NCBI RefSeq assembly: GCF_029350945.1
Contig: NZ_JARKMS010000009.1
Coordinates: 24,431 to 73,115, forward strand
Source of the DNA: Maribacter huludaoensis
Lineage (GTDB): Bacteria; Bacteroidota; Bacteroidia; Flavobacteriales; Flavobacteriaceae
Direction of reading: 5' to 3'
DNA: 48,685 nucleotides
Shown: in pieces, positions 17,865-26,415 of the stretch
Layout of the letters: every line of letters starts with the position of its first letter
Numbering within the stretch: position 1 is the first letter of the stretch
Translations under genes and position numbers: made by a program
The notes under the pieces: model-generated
What the model saw: the letters and a program-made list of their open reading frames with translations, nothing else
Database searches by the model: none
Told to the model about the DNA's origin: nothing

Positions 17865-19106
17865 ATGCGCATTTTCTTCAAACATTTTATTTGTCTATTA
17901 TTTTTACAAAATTTAGTTGCCCAAGTTCAAGTTGAGCTTAATTCTCCAGAAAACATAAAGTCTATCATATTCAAAGGACCAACGGAAGATCAATTTCCCG
18001 TAATTAAGATTGGAGAACCTTTATACCTGGAGTTTGATGATATTTTAGCCAATGAACAAGACTACTATTACAAAATAGTGCATTGTGATTACGACTGGAC
18101 TCCATCATCGCTTTTAAAGTCCCAATATATAGATGGCGTAGACAACCAACGTATAACCGACTATAAAAATAGTTATAGCACCCTTCAATCTTATTCCAAC
18201 TATCAATTAACGATACCCAACGATAACGTTAGGTTAAAAGTAAGCGGCAATTATTTAATAGAAATATACAACAGCTACAATGAACTACAGTTTTCACGAA
18301 GATTTGTTGTTTATAAAGACATCGTATCGGTCGCCACTGAAGTAAAGCGCTCCAGAGACTTCAACTTCATCAATGAAAAACAAGTAGTACAATTCAGCAT
18401 TACCTCCAATTCATTAAGATTGATCAACCCTAAAAAAGAAGTTAAAGTTGCCATTTTGCAAAATCATTACTGGCCAAGTGTAATAACCAATGTACCGCCC
18501 CAATACACCATAGGCAATGAGCTGGTGTATAAATATGACCAAGAGACAGCTTTTTACGGCGGAAATGAATTTTTACTGTTCGACACCAGCGACCTTAGAG
18601 CCCCAAGTTCACAAATTTCAAGCATTGACCTTACGGACCTATATAATCATTACCTGTTCTCTGACGATTTTAGAAATGACAAACCTTACACTTATTTCCC
18701 CGATATCAACGGAGACTTTGTAATTAGAACATTGCAGGGCGACAATGCATCTAGAGAAGCTGAATACACCAAAGTCCACTTTAGCTTACCCTACACTGAA
18801 TTCATAGCACTTGATGATGTATATATATTTGGCAAATTCAACAATTACGCACTAACAGAGGAAAACAAAATGGTCTACAACGAAAAAAACGGCATGTTAG
18901 AAGCTACATTAAAAATGAAACAAGGATTTTACAATTATAAATATGCTGTTAAAAGCGGTGAAAAAACTAAATTAAACGATGTTGGAGGCAACTTCCATTT
19001 TACCGAAAATAATTATTTGGTATTAGTATATTACCGCAACTTTGGAGATATGTACGATAGTATTATAGGTATTGGCTCTGCCAATTCTAGAAATATCACT
19101 AACTAA
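17865..19106 (+). CDS. Type IX secretion system plug protein (DUF5103)
   Basis: With the ATG at 17865 the protein has 413 residues and starts with a signal peptide (MRIFFKHFICLLFLQNLVAQ). An upstream TTG at 17832 would add 11 residues in front of it and is unlikely. The sequence (SIIFKGPTEDQFPVIKIGEPLYLEFDD, YYKIVHCDYDWTPS, YYRNFGDMYDSIIG) matches the DUF5103 family, shown in Flavobacterium to plug the SprA translocon of T9SS from the periplasmic side. It is divergent from nqrA and lies 26 bases before a DUF3667 gene. Confidence 0.88.
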   Translation: MRIFFKHFICLLFLQNLVAQVQVELNSPENIKSIIFKGPTEDQFPVIKIGEPLYLEFDDILANEQDYYYKIVHCDYDWTPSSLLKSQYIDGVDNQRITDYKNSYSTLQSYSNYQLTIPNDNVRLKVSGNYLIEIYNSYNELQFSRRFVVYKDIVSVATEVKRSRDFNFINEKQVVQFSITSNSLRLINPKKEVKVAILQNHYWPSVITNVPPQYTIGNELVYKYDQETAFYGGNEFLLFDTSDLRAPSSQISSIDLTDLYNHYLFSDDFRNDKPYTYFPDINGDFVIRTLQGDNASREAEYTKVHFSLPYTEFIALDDVYIFGKFNNYALTEENKMVYNEKNGMLEATLKMKQGFYNYKYAVKSGEKTKLNDVGGNFHFTENNYLVLVYYRNFGDMYDSIIGIGSANSRNITN

Positions 19107-19132
19107 ATGTATATTTACGTTTTTCATTGTTT

Positions 19133-20257
19133 ATGGAAAACAAACCAACCACTCAACCAAAGGGCAGATACGAACTTAAATACAGGGGCGTAGACTGTTT
19201 AAATTGTGGACACCCGTTAAAATTAAGCGATAAATACTGTCCAAATTGCTCACAGGCCAATAGCACTAAAAAACTAACGCTTTTAGATTTTTTTGAGGAA
19301 TTCCTAGCCAATTACGTATCCTACGATTCTAAATTATGGCGCACCCTGACCGCGCTTTTATTAAGACCGGGAAAAATAACGCGAGAATATATAAGCGGTA
19401 GGCGCCTATCCTACACAAACCCTTTTCGTTTTTTACTGAGTTTATCCATCATCTATTTTTTGATAATTAGCTACAATAGCGAATTTAAATCTATTAACAA
19501 ATACGGTTACAACAACCAAAAATCAATATTTGACCTTAACAAAGAATTCCAAAAAATTGAATTTGACAGTGAAGAAGAAAGGCAACTAGCTTTAATTCAA
19601 ATAGATTCGCTTAAAATGAGCAAATTTTTCAAAGATAGAATTAGCAATAAAGACTCAATTATTTTAAGCGATCCAACATCATACTTCAAAGAAATAAACA
19701 CCGAAAATCTTACACGTAGGTTCTTTGGCAAAATAGATTTTTTTAATTCTATCATAAAACACGACACTATTTACTATTTTGAACAAGGGGTCAGCAAATT
19801 TGAAATACCTGAAAATAGAGAAAACGAAATTACTTTCAACCTTGCCAATAGTTTTGTAGAAATTGAAAAGCGACCTGGCACATTCTTAAATTCTTTGGTT
19901 TCCAAACTTCCGTTTACCACTTTTTTCTTTCTACCGTTCTTTTCCTTTTTCATTTGGCTGGTCTATATCAGAAAAAAATACACTTATACCGATCATTTAA
20001 TCTTTAGCTTTCACAATCAGTCATTATTATTTATCTTGCTCATTGTTAGCAATTTGCTTAATGCCGTATTCAATTTTAGAAGTGAAGGAGTTTTTATTTT
20101 AATTTTCGCCATTTATCTCTACAAAGCAATGCGCAATTTCTATAAACAAAGAAGAGTTAAAACGGTTATAAAGTATTTTTTCCTAAACACAATATTTTTT
20201 ATCTTAGGGATATTGGCAATAACCATATTAATAGCACAAAGCGTATTTACATATTAA
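19133..20257 (+). CDS. DUF3667 membrane protein with zinc ribbon
   Basis: With the ATG at 19133 the protein has 374 residues; a TTG two codons earlier is less likely. A zinc ribbon is formed by Cys22, Cys25, Cys36 and Cys39 (CLNCGHPL, YCPNCSQ). It is followed by the family stretch FFEEFLANYVSYDSKLWRTLTALLLRPGKI and SGRRLSYTNPFRFLL. Four to five membrane helices follow (about 100-115 and four after residue 270). The function of DUF3667 is unknown. It ends two bases before apaG. Confidence 0.85.
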   Translation: MENKPTTQPKGRYELKYRGVDCLNCGHPLKLSDKYCPNCSQANSTKKLTLLDFFEEFLANYVSYDSKLWRTLTALLLRPGKITREYISGRRLSYTNPFRFLLSLSIIYFLIISYNSEFKSINKYGYNNQKSIFDLNKEFQKIEFDSEEERQLALIQIDSLKMSKFFKDRISNKDSIILSDPTSYFKEINTENLTRRFFGKIDFFNSIIKHDTIYYFEQGVSKFEIPENRENEITFNLANSFVEIEKRPGTFLNSLVSKLPFTTFFFLPFFSFFIWLVYIRKKYTYTDHLIFSFHNQSLLFILLIVSNLLNAVFNFRSEGVFILIFAIYLYKAMRNFYKQRRVKTVIKYFFLNTIFFILGILAITILIAQSVFTY

Positions 20258-20259
20258 AT

Positions 20260-20649
20260 ATGATGATAACACAAGTTACTAAAGGCATAAAAATATCGGT
20301 ACAGACAACTTTTGAAGGCACGTTCTTTAAAAATTATAAAATGCATTATGCGTTTGGCTATACCATTACTATAGAAAACCAAAGTAAGGACGCCGTACAG
20401 TTGACTTCTCGTCATTGGAAAATATATGATTCCCTAAACGATATGGAAACTTTGGACGGTGAAGGCGTTATCGGTCAAAAACCGGTGATTCAACCCGGTG
20501 ATTCCCATACCTATAATTCCGGCTGCTTACTTACTTCTCCTATTGGCGCCATGAAAGGCCATTACAATATGGTGAATATAAACAATGCACAAAAATTCAG
20601 GGTATACATACCTACATTTAAGTTCAGCGCACCTTTTGCACTTAATTAA
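20260..20649 (+). CDS. apaG: ApaG family protein
   Basis: The protein has 129 residues and is a single fibronectin-like beta domain, the full ApaG length. Signature stretches are AFGYTITIENQS, LTSRHWKIYDS, GEGVIGQKPVIQPGDSHTYNSGCLL and GAMKGHYNM. ApaG is linked to cobalt/magnesium resistance in enterobacteria, but its biochemical role is not settled. Two adjacent ATG codons could start it; the first is used. It follows the DUF3667 gene by two bases and precedes pruA, which has its own promoter. Confidence 0.93.
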   Translation: MMITQVTKGIKISVQTTFEGTFFKNYKMHYAFGYTITIENQSKDAVQLTSRHWKIYDSLNDMETLDGEGVIGQKPVIQPGDSHTYNSGCLLTSPIGAMKGHYNMVNINNAQKFRVYIPTFKFSAPFALN

Positions 20650-20693
20650 TTTCATTTACCCTTTTATTAGTTTTTAGTCCTATACCCTTTTAG

Positions 20694-20701
20694 TACCTTT
20701 G
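20694..20701 (+). promoter_or_regulatory. Putative -7 promoter element of pruA
   Basis: TACCTTTG matches TAnnTTTG and ends 29 bases before the pruA ATG. No strong -33 element is seen. Confidence 0.5.
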
Positions 20702-20730
20702 GTCAACTTTTAAATTTAAAAAATTTGACA

Positions 20731-22359
20731 ATGGGTAAAGGATTTTTTCAAGTTCCTACAGCATTTAACGAACCAATTAAAGGCTACGCTCCTGGATCTC
20801 CTGAAAGAGAAGCAGTATTGGAACAATACAAAGTATATTTCAATGACAATGTTGATGTACCTATGTACATTGGCTCTGAAGAGGTACGTACCGGCAATAC
20901 TAAGCCAATGTCCCCACCACATGACCATAAACATATTGTAGGCACTTACCATACGGCAAGCAAAGAAAATGTGCAGTCTGCAATTGACAATTGCTTAGCA
21001 TCGAGAGATGCTTGGGCCAACTTGACCTGGGAGCAACGCGCTGCCATTTTTTTAAAAGCAGCCGAACTAATTGCAGGTCCTTACCGCGCAAAAATCAACG
21101 CAGCAACAATGATTGCGCAGTCCAAGAACATTCACCAGGCAGAAATAGATGCCGCGTGCGAATTGATTGACTTCTTACGTTTTAACGTAGAATATATGTC
21201 TCAAATTTACACTGAGCAACCAGATTCTGCAGAAGGTATTTGGAACAGGGTAGAATACAGACCACTAGAAGGTTTCATCTATGCCATCACCCCATTTAAC
21301 TTTACGGCCATTGCAGGAAACTTACCAGCAAGTGCAGCTATGATGGGCAATGTAGTTGTCTGGAAACCAAGTGACAGCCAAATTTTCTCCGCTAAGGTGA
21401 TTGTTGATATATTTAAGGAAGCCGGTTTACCTGACGGAGTGATCAATGTAGTATACGGTGACCCAGTGATGATCACGGATACGGTTTTGGCGAGCCCTGA
21501 TTTTGCGGGATTACATTTTACAGGTTCTACGCATGTTTTCAAAGAATTATGGAAACAAATAGGTAACAATATCCACACCTATAAAACATACCCTAAAATA
21601 GTTGGAGAAACCGGTGGTAAAGATTTTATTCTTGCACACCCAACAGCCAACACCAAACAAGTAGCAACTGCTATTTCTAGAGGTGCATTTGAATTTCAAG
21701 GTCAAAAATGTAGTGCAGCGTCAAGAGTGTACTTACCAAAATCCACTTCTAAGGAAATTTTAGAATATGTAAAGGCAGATATAGAATCATTTAACAAACC
21801 TGGTTCGCCAGAAGACATGAGCAACTTTATTACTGCCGTTATTCATGAAGGTTCTTTTGATAAATTAGTAAAATACATCAACCAGGCCAAGGAAGATGAA
21901 AATGCAGAAATTTACGCTGGTGGTGGTTTTGACAAATCTAAAGGCTATTTCATAGAGCCTACGGTAATTCTAACGACAGACCCAAAATACACGACTATGG
22001 AAACCGAGTTATTTGGCCCTGTGGTAACCGTTTATGTTTATGATGACAAAGATTGGAGCGAAACCCTTCAATTAATCGATCAAACTTCTGAATATGCATT
22101 AACAGGCGCTGTTCTTTCTCAAGACAGATACGCCATTGATGAAGCTACCAAAGCATTACAAAATTGTGCAGGTAATTTCTACATCAATGACAAGCCAACT
22201 GGTGCCGTTGTTGGACAACAACCGTTTGGAGGAGCCAGAGCTTCTGGAACAAATGATAAAGCCGGATCAGCTCAAAACTTATTGCGCTGGGTCTCACCTC
22301 GATTAATTAAAGAAACTTTCGTTACTCCTGTAGATTACAGATATCCTTTTTTAGGATAA
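20731..22359 (+). CDS. pruA: L-glutamate gamma-semialdehyde dehydrogenase
   Basis: With the ATG at 20731 the protein has 542 residues, typical of the stand-alone enzyme (no fused proline dehydrogenase). It oxidises glutamate semialdehyde/P5C to glutamate with NAD+, the second step of proline catabolism. The catalytic Cys327 lies in FQGQKCSAASRV and Glu293 in KIVGETGGKDF. The C-terminus has the family QQPFGGARASGTNDKAG. An upstream TTG at 20725 is rejected because the ATG has better spacing from the promoter. No proline dehydrogenase gene is next to it. Confidence 0.97.
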   Translation: MGKGFFQVPTAFNEPIKGYAPGSPEREAVLEQYKVYFNDNVDVPMYIGSEEVRTGNTKPMSPPHDHKHIVGTYHTASKENVQSAIDNCLASRDAWANLTWEQRAAIFLKAAELIAGPYRAKINAATMIAQSKNIHQAEIDAACELIDFLRFNVEYMSQIYTEQPDSAEGIWNRVEYRPLEGFIYAITPFNFTAIAGNLPASAAMMGNVVVWKPSDSQIFSAKVIVDIFKEAGLPDGVINVVYGDPVMITDTVLASPDFAGLHFTGSTHVFKELWKQIGNNIHTYKTYPKIVGETGGKDFILAHPTANTKQVATAISRGAFEFQGQKCSAASRVYLPKSTSKEILEYVKADIESFNKPGSPEDMSNFITAVIHEGSFDKLVKYINQAKEDENAEIYAGGGFDKSKGYFIEPTVILTTDPKYTTMETELFGPVVTVYVYDDKDWSETLQLIDQTSEYALTGAVLSQDRYAIDEATKALQNCAGNFYINDKPTGAVVGQQPFGGARASGTNDKAGSAQNLLRWVSPRLIKETFVTPVDYRYPFLG

Positions 22360-22375
22360 GAAAACAACTAAAAAG

Positions 22376-22402
22376 GCTGAAATTAAATTCAGCTTTTTTT
22401 TT
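22376..22402 (+). terminator. Terminator of pruA
   Basis: GCTGAA (22376-22381) pairs with TTCAGC (22388-22393) around a six-base loop, followed by nine T. It lies 16 bases after the pruA stop. Confidence 0.85.
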
Positions 22403-22472
22403 GAATTTACCTTACCTTTAAAGTAAATTATAAAGATTATACATTCTTAACATCAACCTTAACACACTAATT

Positions 22473-22982
22473 ATGAAAAAGTTACTATTCACCTTACTTT
22501 TAACAAGCTGCATCTCTTTTGCCCAAGAGGGTCTAACACAAAGCAGCATTCAAGCCGTTTTAAACGGTAACCAATTACAGGTAGTTCAACTTGCCGAAGC
22601 TTTCCCTGAAGAAAAATATGATTGGAGACCGGCAGAAGGTATAAGTTCTGTAGGAGAAGCACTATTACACGTGGCGGGTGCCAATTATTTTCTTGCCTCA
22701 AAACTAGGGTTTGCACCACCAGAAGACGTAGATGTAATGGGGCTAAGCAACATTACAGGTAAAGAAAACATTATAGCCGCCCTAAAAAAATCTAATGAGT
22801 TTGTTCTTGAAAATATCACAAAAGTAGAAGACGGTACTTTAAATGAAGAAGTTGATTTTGGCTTTATGAAGTCAAATAAATTAGGTGGACTACTTGCCAT
22901 TATGGAGCACAATGGAGAACATAAGGGACAATTGATCGCTTATGCAAGAAGCAATGATGTTGTACCTCCATGGAGCAATTAA
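22473..22982 (+). CDS. Secreted DinB-family metal-binding protein
   Basis: The protein has 169 residues with an N-terminal signal peptide (MKKLLFTLLLTSCISFAQ). The rest is a DinB-type four-helix bundle with the usual three-histidine metal site: His66 (ALLHVAG), His146 and His150 (MEHNGEHKGQL). DinB/YfiT proteins include thiol transferases; the substrate here is unknown. The leader makes it periplasmic or extracytoplasmic, unlike most family members. It is a single gene with its own terminator. Confidence 0.85.
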   Translation: MKKLLFTLLLTSCISFAQEGLTQSSIQAVLNGNQLQVVQLAEAFPEEKYDWRPAEGISSVGEALLHVAGANYFLASKLGFAPPEDVDVMGLSNITGKENIIAALKKSNEFVLENITKVEDGTLNEEVDFGFMKSNKLGGLLAIMEHNGEHKGQLIAYARSNDVVPPWSN

Positions 22983-23000
22983 ACTTTAAAAATCCTATAA

Positions 23001-23040
23001 AAAAAGCCCGTCAAAAATTTTTTTTGACGGGCTTTTTTTA
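23001..23040. terminator. Strong bidirectional terminator
   Basis: A 17-base perfect stem (23001-23017 with 23021-23037), with core GCCCGTC and A/T arms, closes on a three-base loop. The A and T tails allow use on both strands, between the DinB-like gene and convergent rsmG. Confidence 0.9.
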
Positions 23041-23279
23041 TTTAAGAAACATTAACACCTAATACATACAATATCAATGTAAATTTAACGTTAATTAATT
23101 GTAAACTAAATGTGAGTTACCGAAATTTGTACCTCATTTAAAATCAATTGCTTATGATTATTGACAATTTAAAATTACATATTAGTTGTATTCAAATTCA
23201 TTTATGGAATTACTTAAAAGAATTTGCCCATAAATACAAGAAGGCTTACTATAGTTCTTTTTTGTTGTAAGACTTTGAA

Positions 23280-23915
23280 CTACCCTTTATACTTTAAAGG
23301 CAGATAGACCATTTTCTTAGTTTCAAAAAAATCTTCTTTGAAATAATTGGTCAATTCAAAAATTTCTGCATTTCTATACTCCTTTAATTCATCTTGCAGA
23401 TCTCCGCCCTTTAAATATAGAATTCCGTTTCTTATATTGTGTTTTGATTCTTTTTTGATTTTACCCTTTACCCAGTGAACAAAAGTAGGCATCGCCGCTA
23501 CCGCTCTACTTACAATAAAATCAAATTGATCAGGTATTTCCTCTACCCTTGCATTAATGGTCTTTACGTTGGTTAACTGTAATCCCTCAACTACCTCATT
23601 TACTACCTTTATCTTTTTTCCTATTGAATCTACCAAAGTAAACTCAACTTCTGGAAAAAAGATAGCTAATGGTATACCGGGAAAACCACCACCTGTACCC
23701 ACATCTAAAACAGATGAACCCTCTTTAAATTGAATAAATTTTGCAATTCCCAATGAATGCAAAACATGTCTTAAATAAAGTTCATCTATATCTTTTCTGG
23801 AAACCACATTAATTTTTTGGTTCCAGTCTTTATATAGTTCCTCTAGTTTTTCGAATTTTCTTTTTTGATCCTCAGATAAATTGGGAAAATTTTCAAATAT
23901 GATTTCAGCAGTCAT
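23280..23915 (-). CDS. rsmG: 16S rRNA (guanine527-N7)-methyltransferase
   Basis: The protein has 211 residues and methylates G527 of 16S rRNA with SAM. The SAM motif is SVLDVGTGGGFPGIPLAI near 67-84. NQKINVVSRKDIDELYLRHVLHSL near 32-55 and FDFIVSRAVAAMPTFVHWV are typical RsmG stretches. It is a single gene, and its start region abuts the upstream region of the desaturase on the other strand. Confidence 0.96.
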   Translation of the reverse strand: MTAEIIFENFPNLSEDQKRKFEKLEELYKDWNQKINVVSRKDIDELYLRHVLHSLGIAKFIQFKEGSSVLDVGTGGGFPGIPLAIFFPEVEFTLVDSIGKKIKVVNEVVEGLQLTNVKTINARVEEIPDQFDFIVSRAVAAMPTFVHWVKGKIKKESKHNIRNGILYLKGGDLQDELKEYRNAEIFELTNYFKEDFFETKKMVYLPLKYKG

Positions 23916-24035
23916 CCGTATATTTGTAAATAGATTTAATTAGTATATTCACTAGTGCAAAGATTTGGCTTTTAATTAAGCTATCAAACTATTATAGATT
24001 CAATTACATTATATTAAGTAAAAGATTACCGAATT

Positions 24036-25136
24036 ATGGAACAAAACACCATTCGTTTCCCAAGAACTGATTCTGCCAAGTTCTTCAAAACTTTAAACAG
24101 CAGAGTTAACGAATACTTTAAAACAAATAAACTTAAAAAAACAGGTAATTGGCGATTACACCTTAAAACGGTAATCATGTTCGCTTTATTTCTTGCCCCC
24201 TATTTTTTGATTTTGACCTTAGGTCTACCAAACTGGGCCAATGTTCTTTTGACCATAGTTATGGGGATAGGTATGGCAGGTGTCGGCATGAACGTTATGC
24301 ATGACGGCAACCATGGAGCCTATTCTAACAAAAAATGGGTGAATAAATTAATGGGAAGCAGTATTTACATCTTGGCAGGTAATGTTTATAACTGGCAAGT
24401 ACAACATAATGTACTTCACCATACGTATACCAACATTCATGAACATGATGAGGACATGGAAGCCGGTAGAATTTTACGTTTTTCCAAACATGCCGAATGG
24501 AAGAAACACCATAGATTTCAACATTTTTATTCTGTATTTCTTTATGGTCTTTTGACTTTCAACTGGGCAATAACTACAGATTTCCAGCAAATGTACCGCT
24601 ACATGAAGCGTAAATTATCTTACGGAAAACTACCTAGTGCTACCATGAACTGGAGTACACTTATCATTACCAAAATATTGTACATCACTATTTGGATCGT
24701 ACTACCTATGCTTATTTTAGATATTGCTTGGTGGAAAATATTAATAGGGTTCTTTTTAATGCATTACGTTGCTGGTGTAATTCTTAGCGTTGTTTTTCAA
24801 CTTGCACATATCGTTGATGATGCGGACACCCCTTTACCCGATGAATCTGGAACCATGAAAAACACTTGGGCTATTCACCAACTGTTTACCACTGTAAATT
24901 TTGGAACCAAAAACAGAATAGTAAATTGGTTTACCGGCGGATTGAACCATCAAGTTGAACACCATATATTCCCTAACATTAGCCATGTACATTACACAAA
25001 AATTTCAAAAATTGTGAAACAGACGGCACAGGAATTTAATTTACCATATCACGAGTATAAAACTACTAGAAAAGCTATAATTTCGCACTTTAAACATTTA
25101 AAAGAGTTGGGCAAAGAGCCTACTTTACAATATTAG
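24036..25136 (+). CDS. Membrane fatty acid desaturase (acyl-lipid front-end type)
   Basis: The protein has 366 residues and is an integral di-iron desaturase. The three histidine boxes are HDGNH (89-93), HNVLHH (124-129) and HQVEHH (305-310). Pairs of membrane helices lie near 45-85 and 205-260. The enzyme should introduce cis double bonds into membrane fatty acids; regiospecificity cannot be read. A TATATTTG element at 23919-23926 may be its promoter, with a leader of about 110 bases. It is followed by the aminotransferase gene 15 bases downstream. Confidence 0.9.
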   Translation: MEQNTIRFPRTDSAKFFKTLNSRVNEYFKTNKLKKTGNWRLHLKTVIMFALFLAPYFLILTLGLPNWANVLLTIVMGIGMAGVGMNVMHDGNHGAYSNKKWVNKLMGSSIYILAGNVYNWQVQHNVLHHTYTNIHEHDEDMEAGRILRFSKHAEWKKHHRFQHFYSVFLYGLLTFNWAITTDFQQMYRYMKRKLSYGKLPSATMNWSTLIITKILYITIWIVLPMLILDIAWWKILIGFFLMHYVAGVILSVVFQLAHIVDDADTPLPDESGTMKNTWAIHQLFTTVNFGTKNRIVNWFTGGLNHQVEHHIFPNISHVHYTKISKIVKQTAQEFNLPYHEYKTTRKAIISHFKHLKELGKEPTLQY

Positions 25137-25151
25137 AAATTAAGAGTACCC

Positions 25152-26342
25152 ATGAGCAATCAACTTTCGGACAGAATCAACAGTGTTACACCGTCAGCTA
25201 CTTTAGAAATGGCTGCTAAAGCCCGTGAACTTAGGGCTGAAGGTAAAGATATTATTGGTCTTAGCTTAGGCGAGCCAGATTTCAATACTCCAGATTACAT
25301 CAAAGAAGCTGCAATTAAAGCAGTGAACGATGATTATAATTCCTATACTCCAGTTGATGGATATGTAGATCTTAAAAAAGCTATCATAACCAAATTCAAA
25401 AGAGATAACAATTTAAATTATGAGCCTGCTCAAATAGTTGTTTCAACAGGAGCTAAACAGTCCTTATATAACGTTGCCCAAGTTATTTTGAACGCCGGCG
25501 ATGAAGTAATTTTACCTTGTCCTTACTGGGTAAGTTACAGCGATATCGTAAAATTGGCAGATGGTGTACCGGTAGAAGTACCTACCACTTTGGAGAATGA
25601 TTTTAAAATGACTCCTGAGCAGTTGGAAGCCGCTATTACACCAAAAACAAAAATGTTGTGGTACAGCTCTCCTTGTAACCCAAGCGGGTCTATTTACAGT
25701 AAAGAAGAATTACGTGCACTGGCGGACGTACTTCAAAAGCATCCTCAAATCATAGTGGTGAGCGATGAAATCTATGAGCACATTAACTATGGTGTTACGG
25801 CACATGCCTCAATGGCCGAATTTGAAGATATGTATGACCGTACCGTTACGGTAAACGGTGTTGCCAAAGCATTTGCGATGACAGGATGGAGAATTGGATA
25901 CATTGGTGCTCCTGCATATATTGCACGTGCTACCAATAAATTACAAGGTCAAGTAACCAGTGGTGCAAACTGTATAGCACAACGCGCAGTTATTACAGCT
26001 TTAGAAGAATCACCAGAGCGTATAAAGTATATGGTCGATGAGTTTAAAGAAAGACGTAAACTCATTTTAAGCTTATTGAATGACATTGAAGGTTTTAAAT
26101 GCAATGAGCCAGAAGGTGCATTTTATGTGTACCCAGATGTTACCGCTTACTTTGGAAAAACCTTGAGAGGAAAGCAAATTAATAACGCATCTGATTTTTC
26201 TATGTACATACTAGAAGAGGCAAATGTAGCCACCGTTACGGGAGATGCTTTTGGTAATGGAAACTGTATTCGTATTTCTTATGCGGCGTCAGTAAAAGAA
26301 ATCAAAGAAGCAATATCAAGAATTAAAGAAGCGCTAAAGTAA
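25152..26342 (+). CDS. aspC: Aspartate-type aminotransferase, class I/II (PLP)
   Basis: The protein has 396 residues, the subgroup Ib AspC length. It transfers an amino group between aspartate (or a related amino acid) and 2-oxoglutarate. Lys239 in NGVAKAFAMTGWRIGY binds PLP. Asn176 in SSPCNPSGSIYS, the SDEIYEH motif and the C-terminal CIRISYA arginine are the other cofactor and substrate contacts. Exact specificity is inference. It ends just before a terminator shared with trkH. Confidence 0.93.
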   Translation: MSNQLSDRINSVTPSATLEMAAKARELRAEGKDIIGLSLGEPDFNTPDYIKEAAIKAVNDDYNSYTPVDGYVDLKKAIITKFKRDNNLNYEPAQIVVSTGAKQSLYNVAQVILNAGDEVILPCPYWVSYSDIVKLADGVPVEVPTTLENDFKMTPEQLEAAITPKTKMLWYSSPCNPSGSIYSKEELRALADVLQKHPQIIVVSDEIYEHINYGVTAHASMAEFEDMYDRTVTVNGVAKAFAMTGWRIGYIGAPAYIARATNKLQGQVTSGANCIAQRAVITALEESPERIKYMVDEFKERRKLILSLLNDIEGFKCNEPEGAFYVYPDVTAYFGKTLRGKQINNASDFSMYILEEANVATVTGDAFGNGNCIRISYAASVKEIKEAISRIKEALK

Positions 26343-26366
26343 ACCTCAGCATATATTCATAAAAAA

Positions 26367-26395
26367 AAAGTCCCTTTAGAAAAGGGACTTTTTTA
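26367..26395. terminator. Bidirectional terminator between aspC and trkH
   Basis: AAAGTCCCTTT (26367-26377) and AAAGGGACTTT (26381-26391) pair perfectly around a three-base loop, with poly-A on the left and poly-T on the right, between two convergent genes. Confidence 0.9.
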
Positions 26396-26415
26396 TTTCT
26401 AATAATCTTCATCAA

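Noticed and set aside
23154..23270. A 38-codon frame (MIIDNLKLHISC...) between the DinB-like gene and rsmG
   Set aside because: Short, no ribosome-binding site or family resemblance, and AT-rich DNA gives such frames by chance. Conservation in relatives would be needed.
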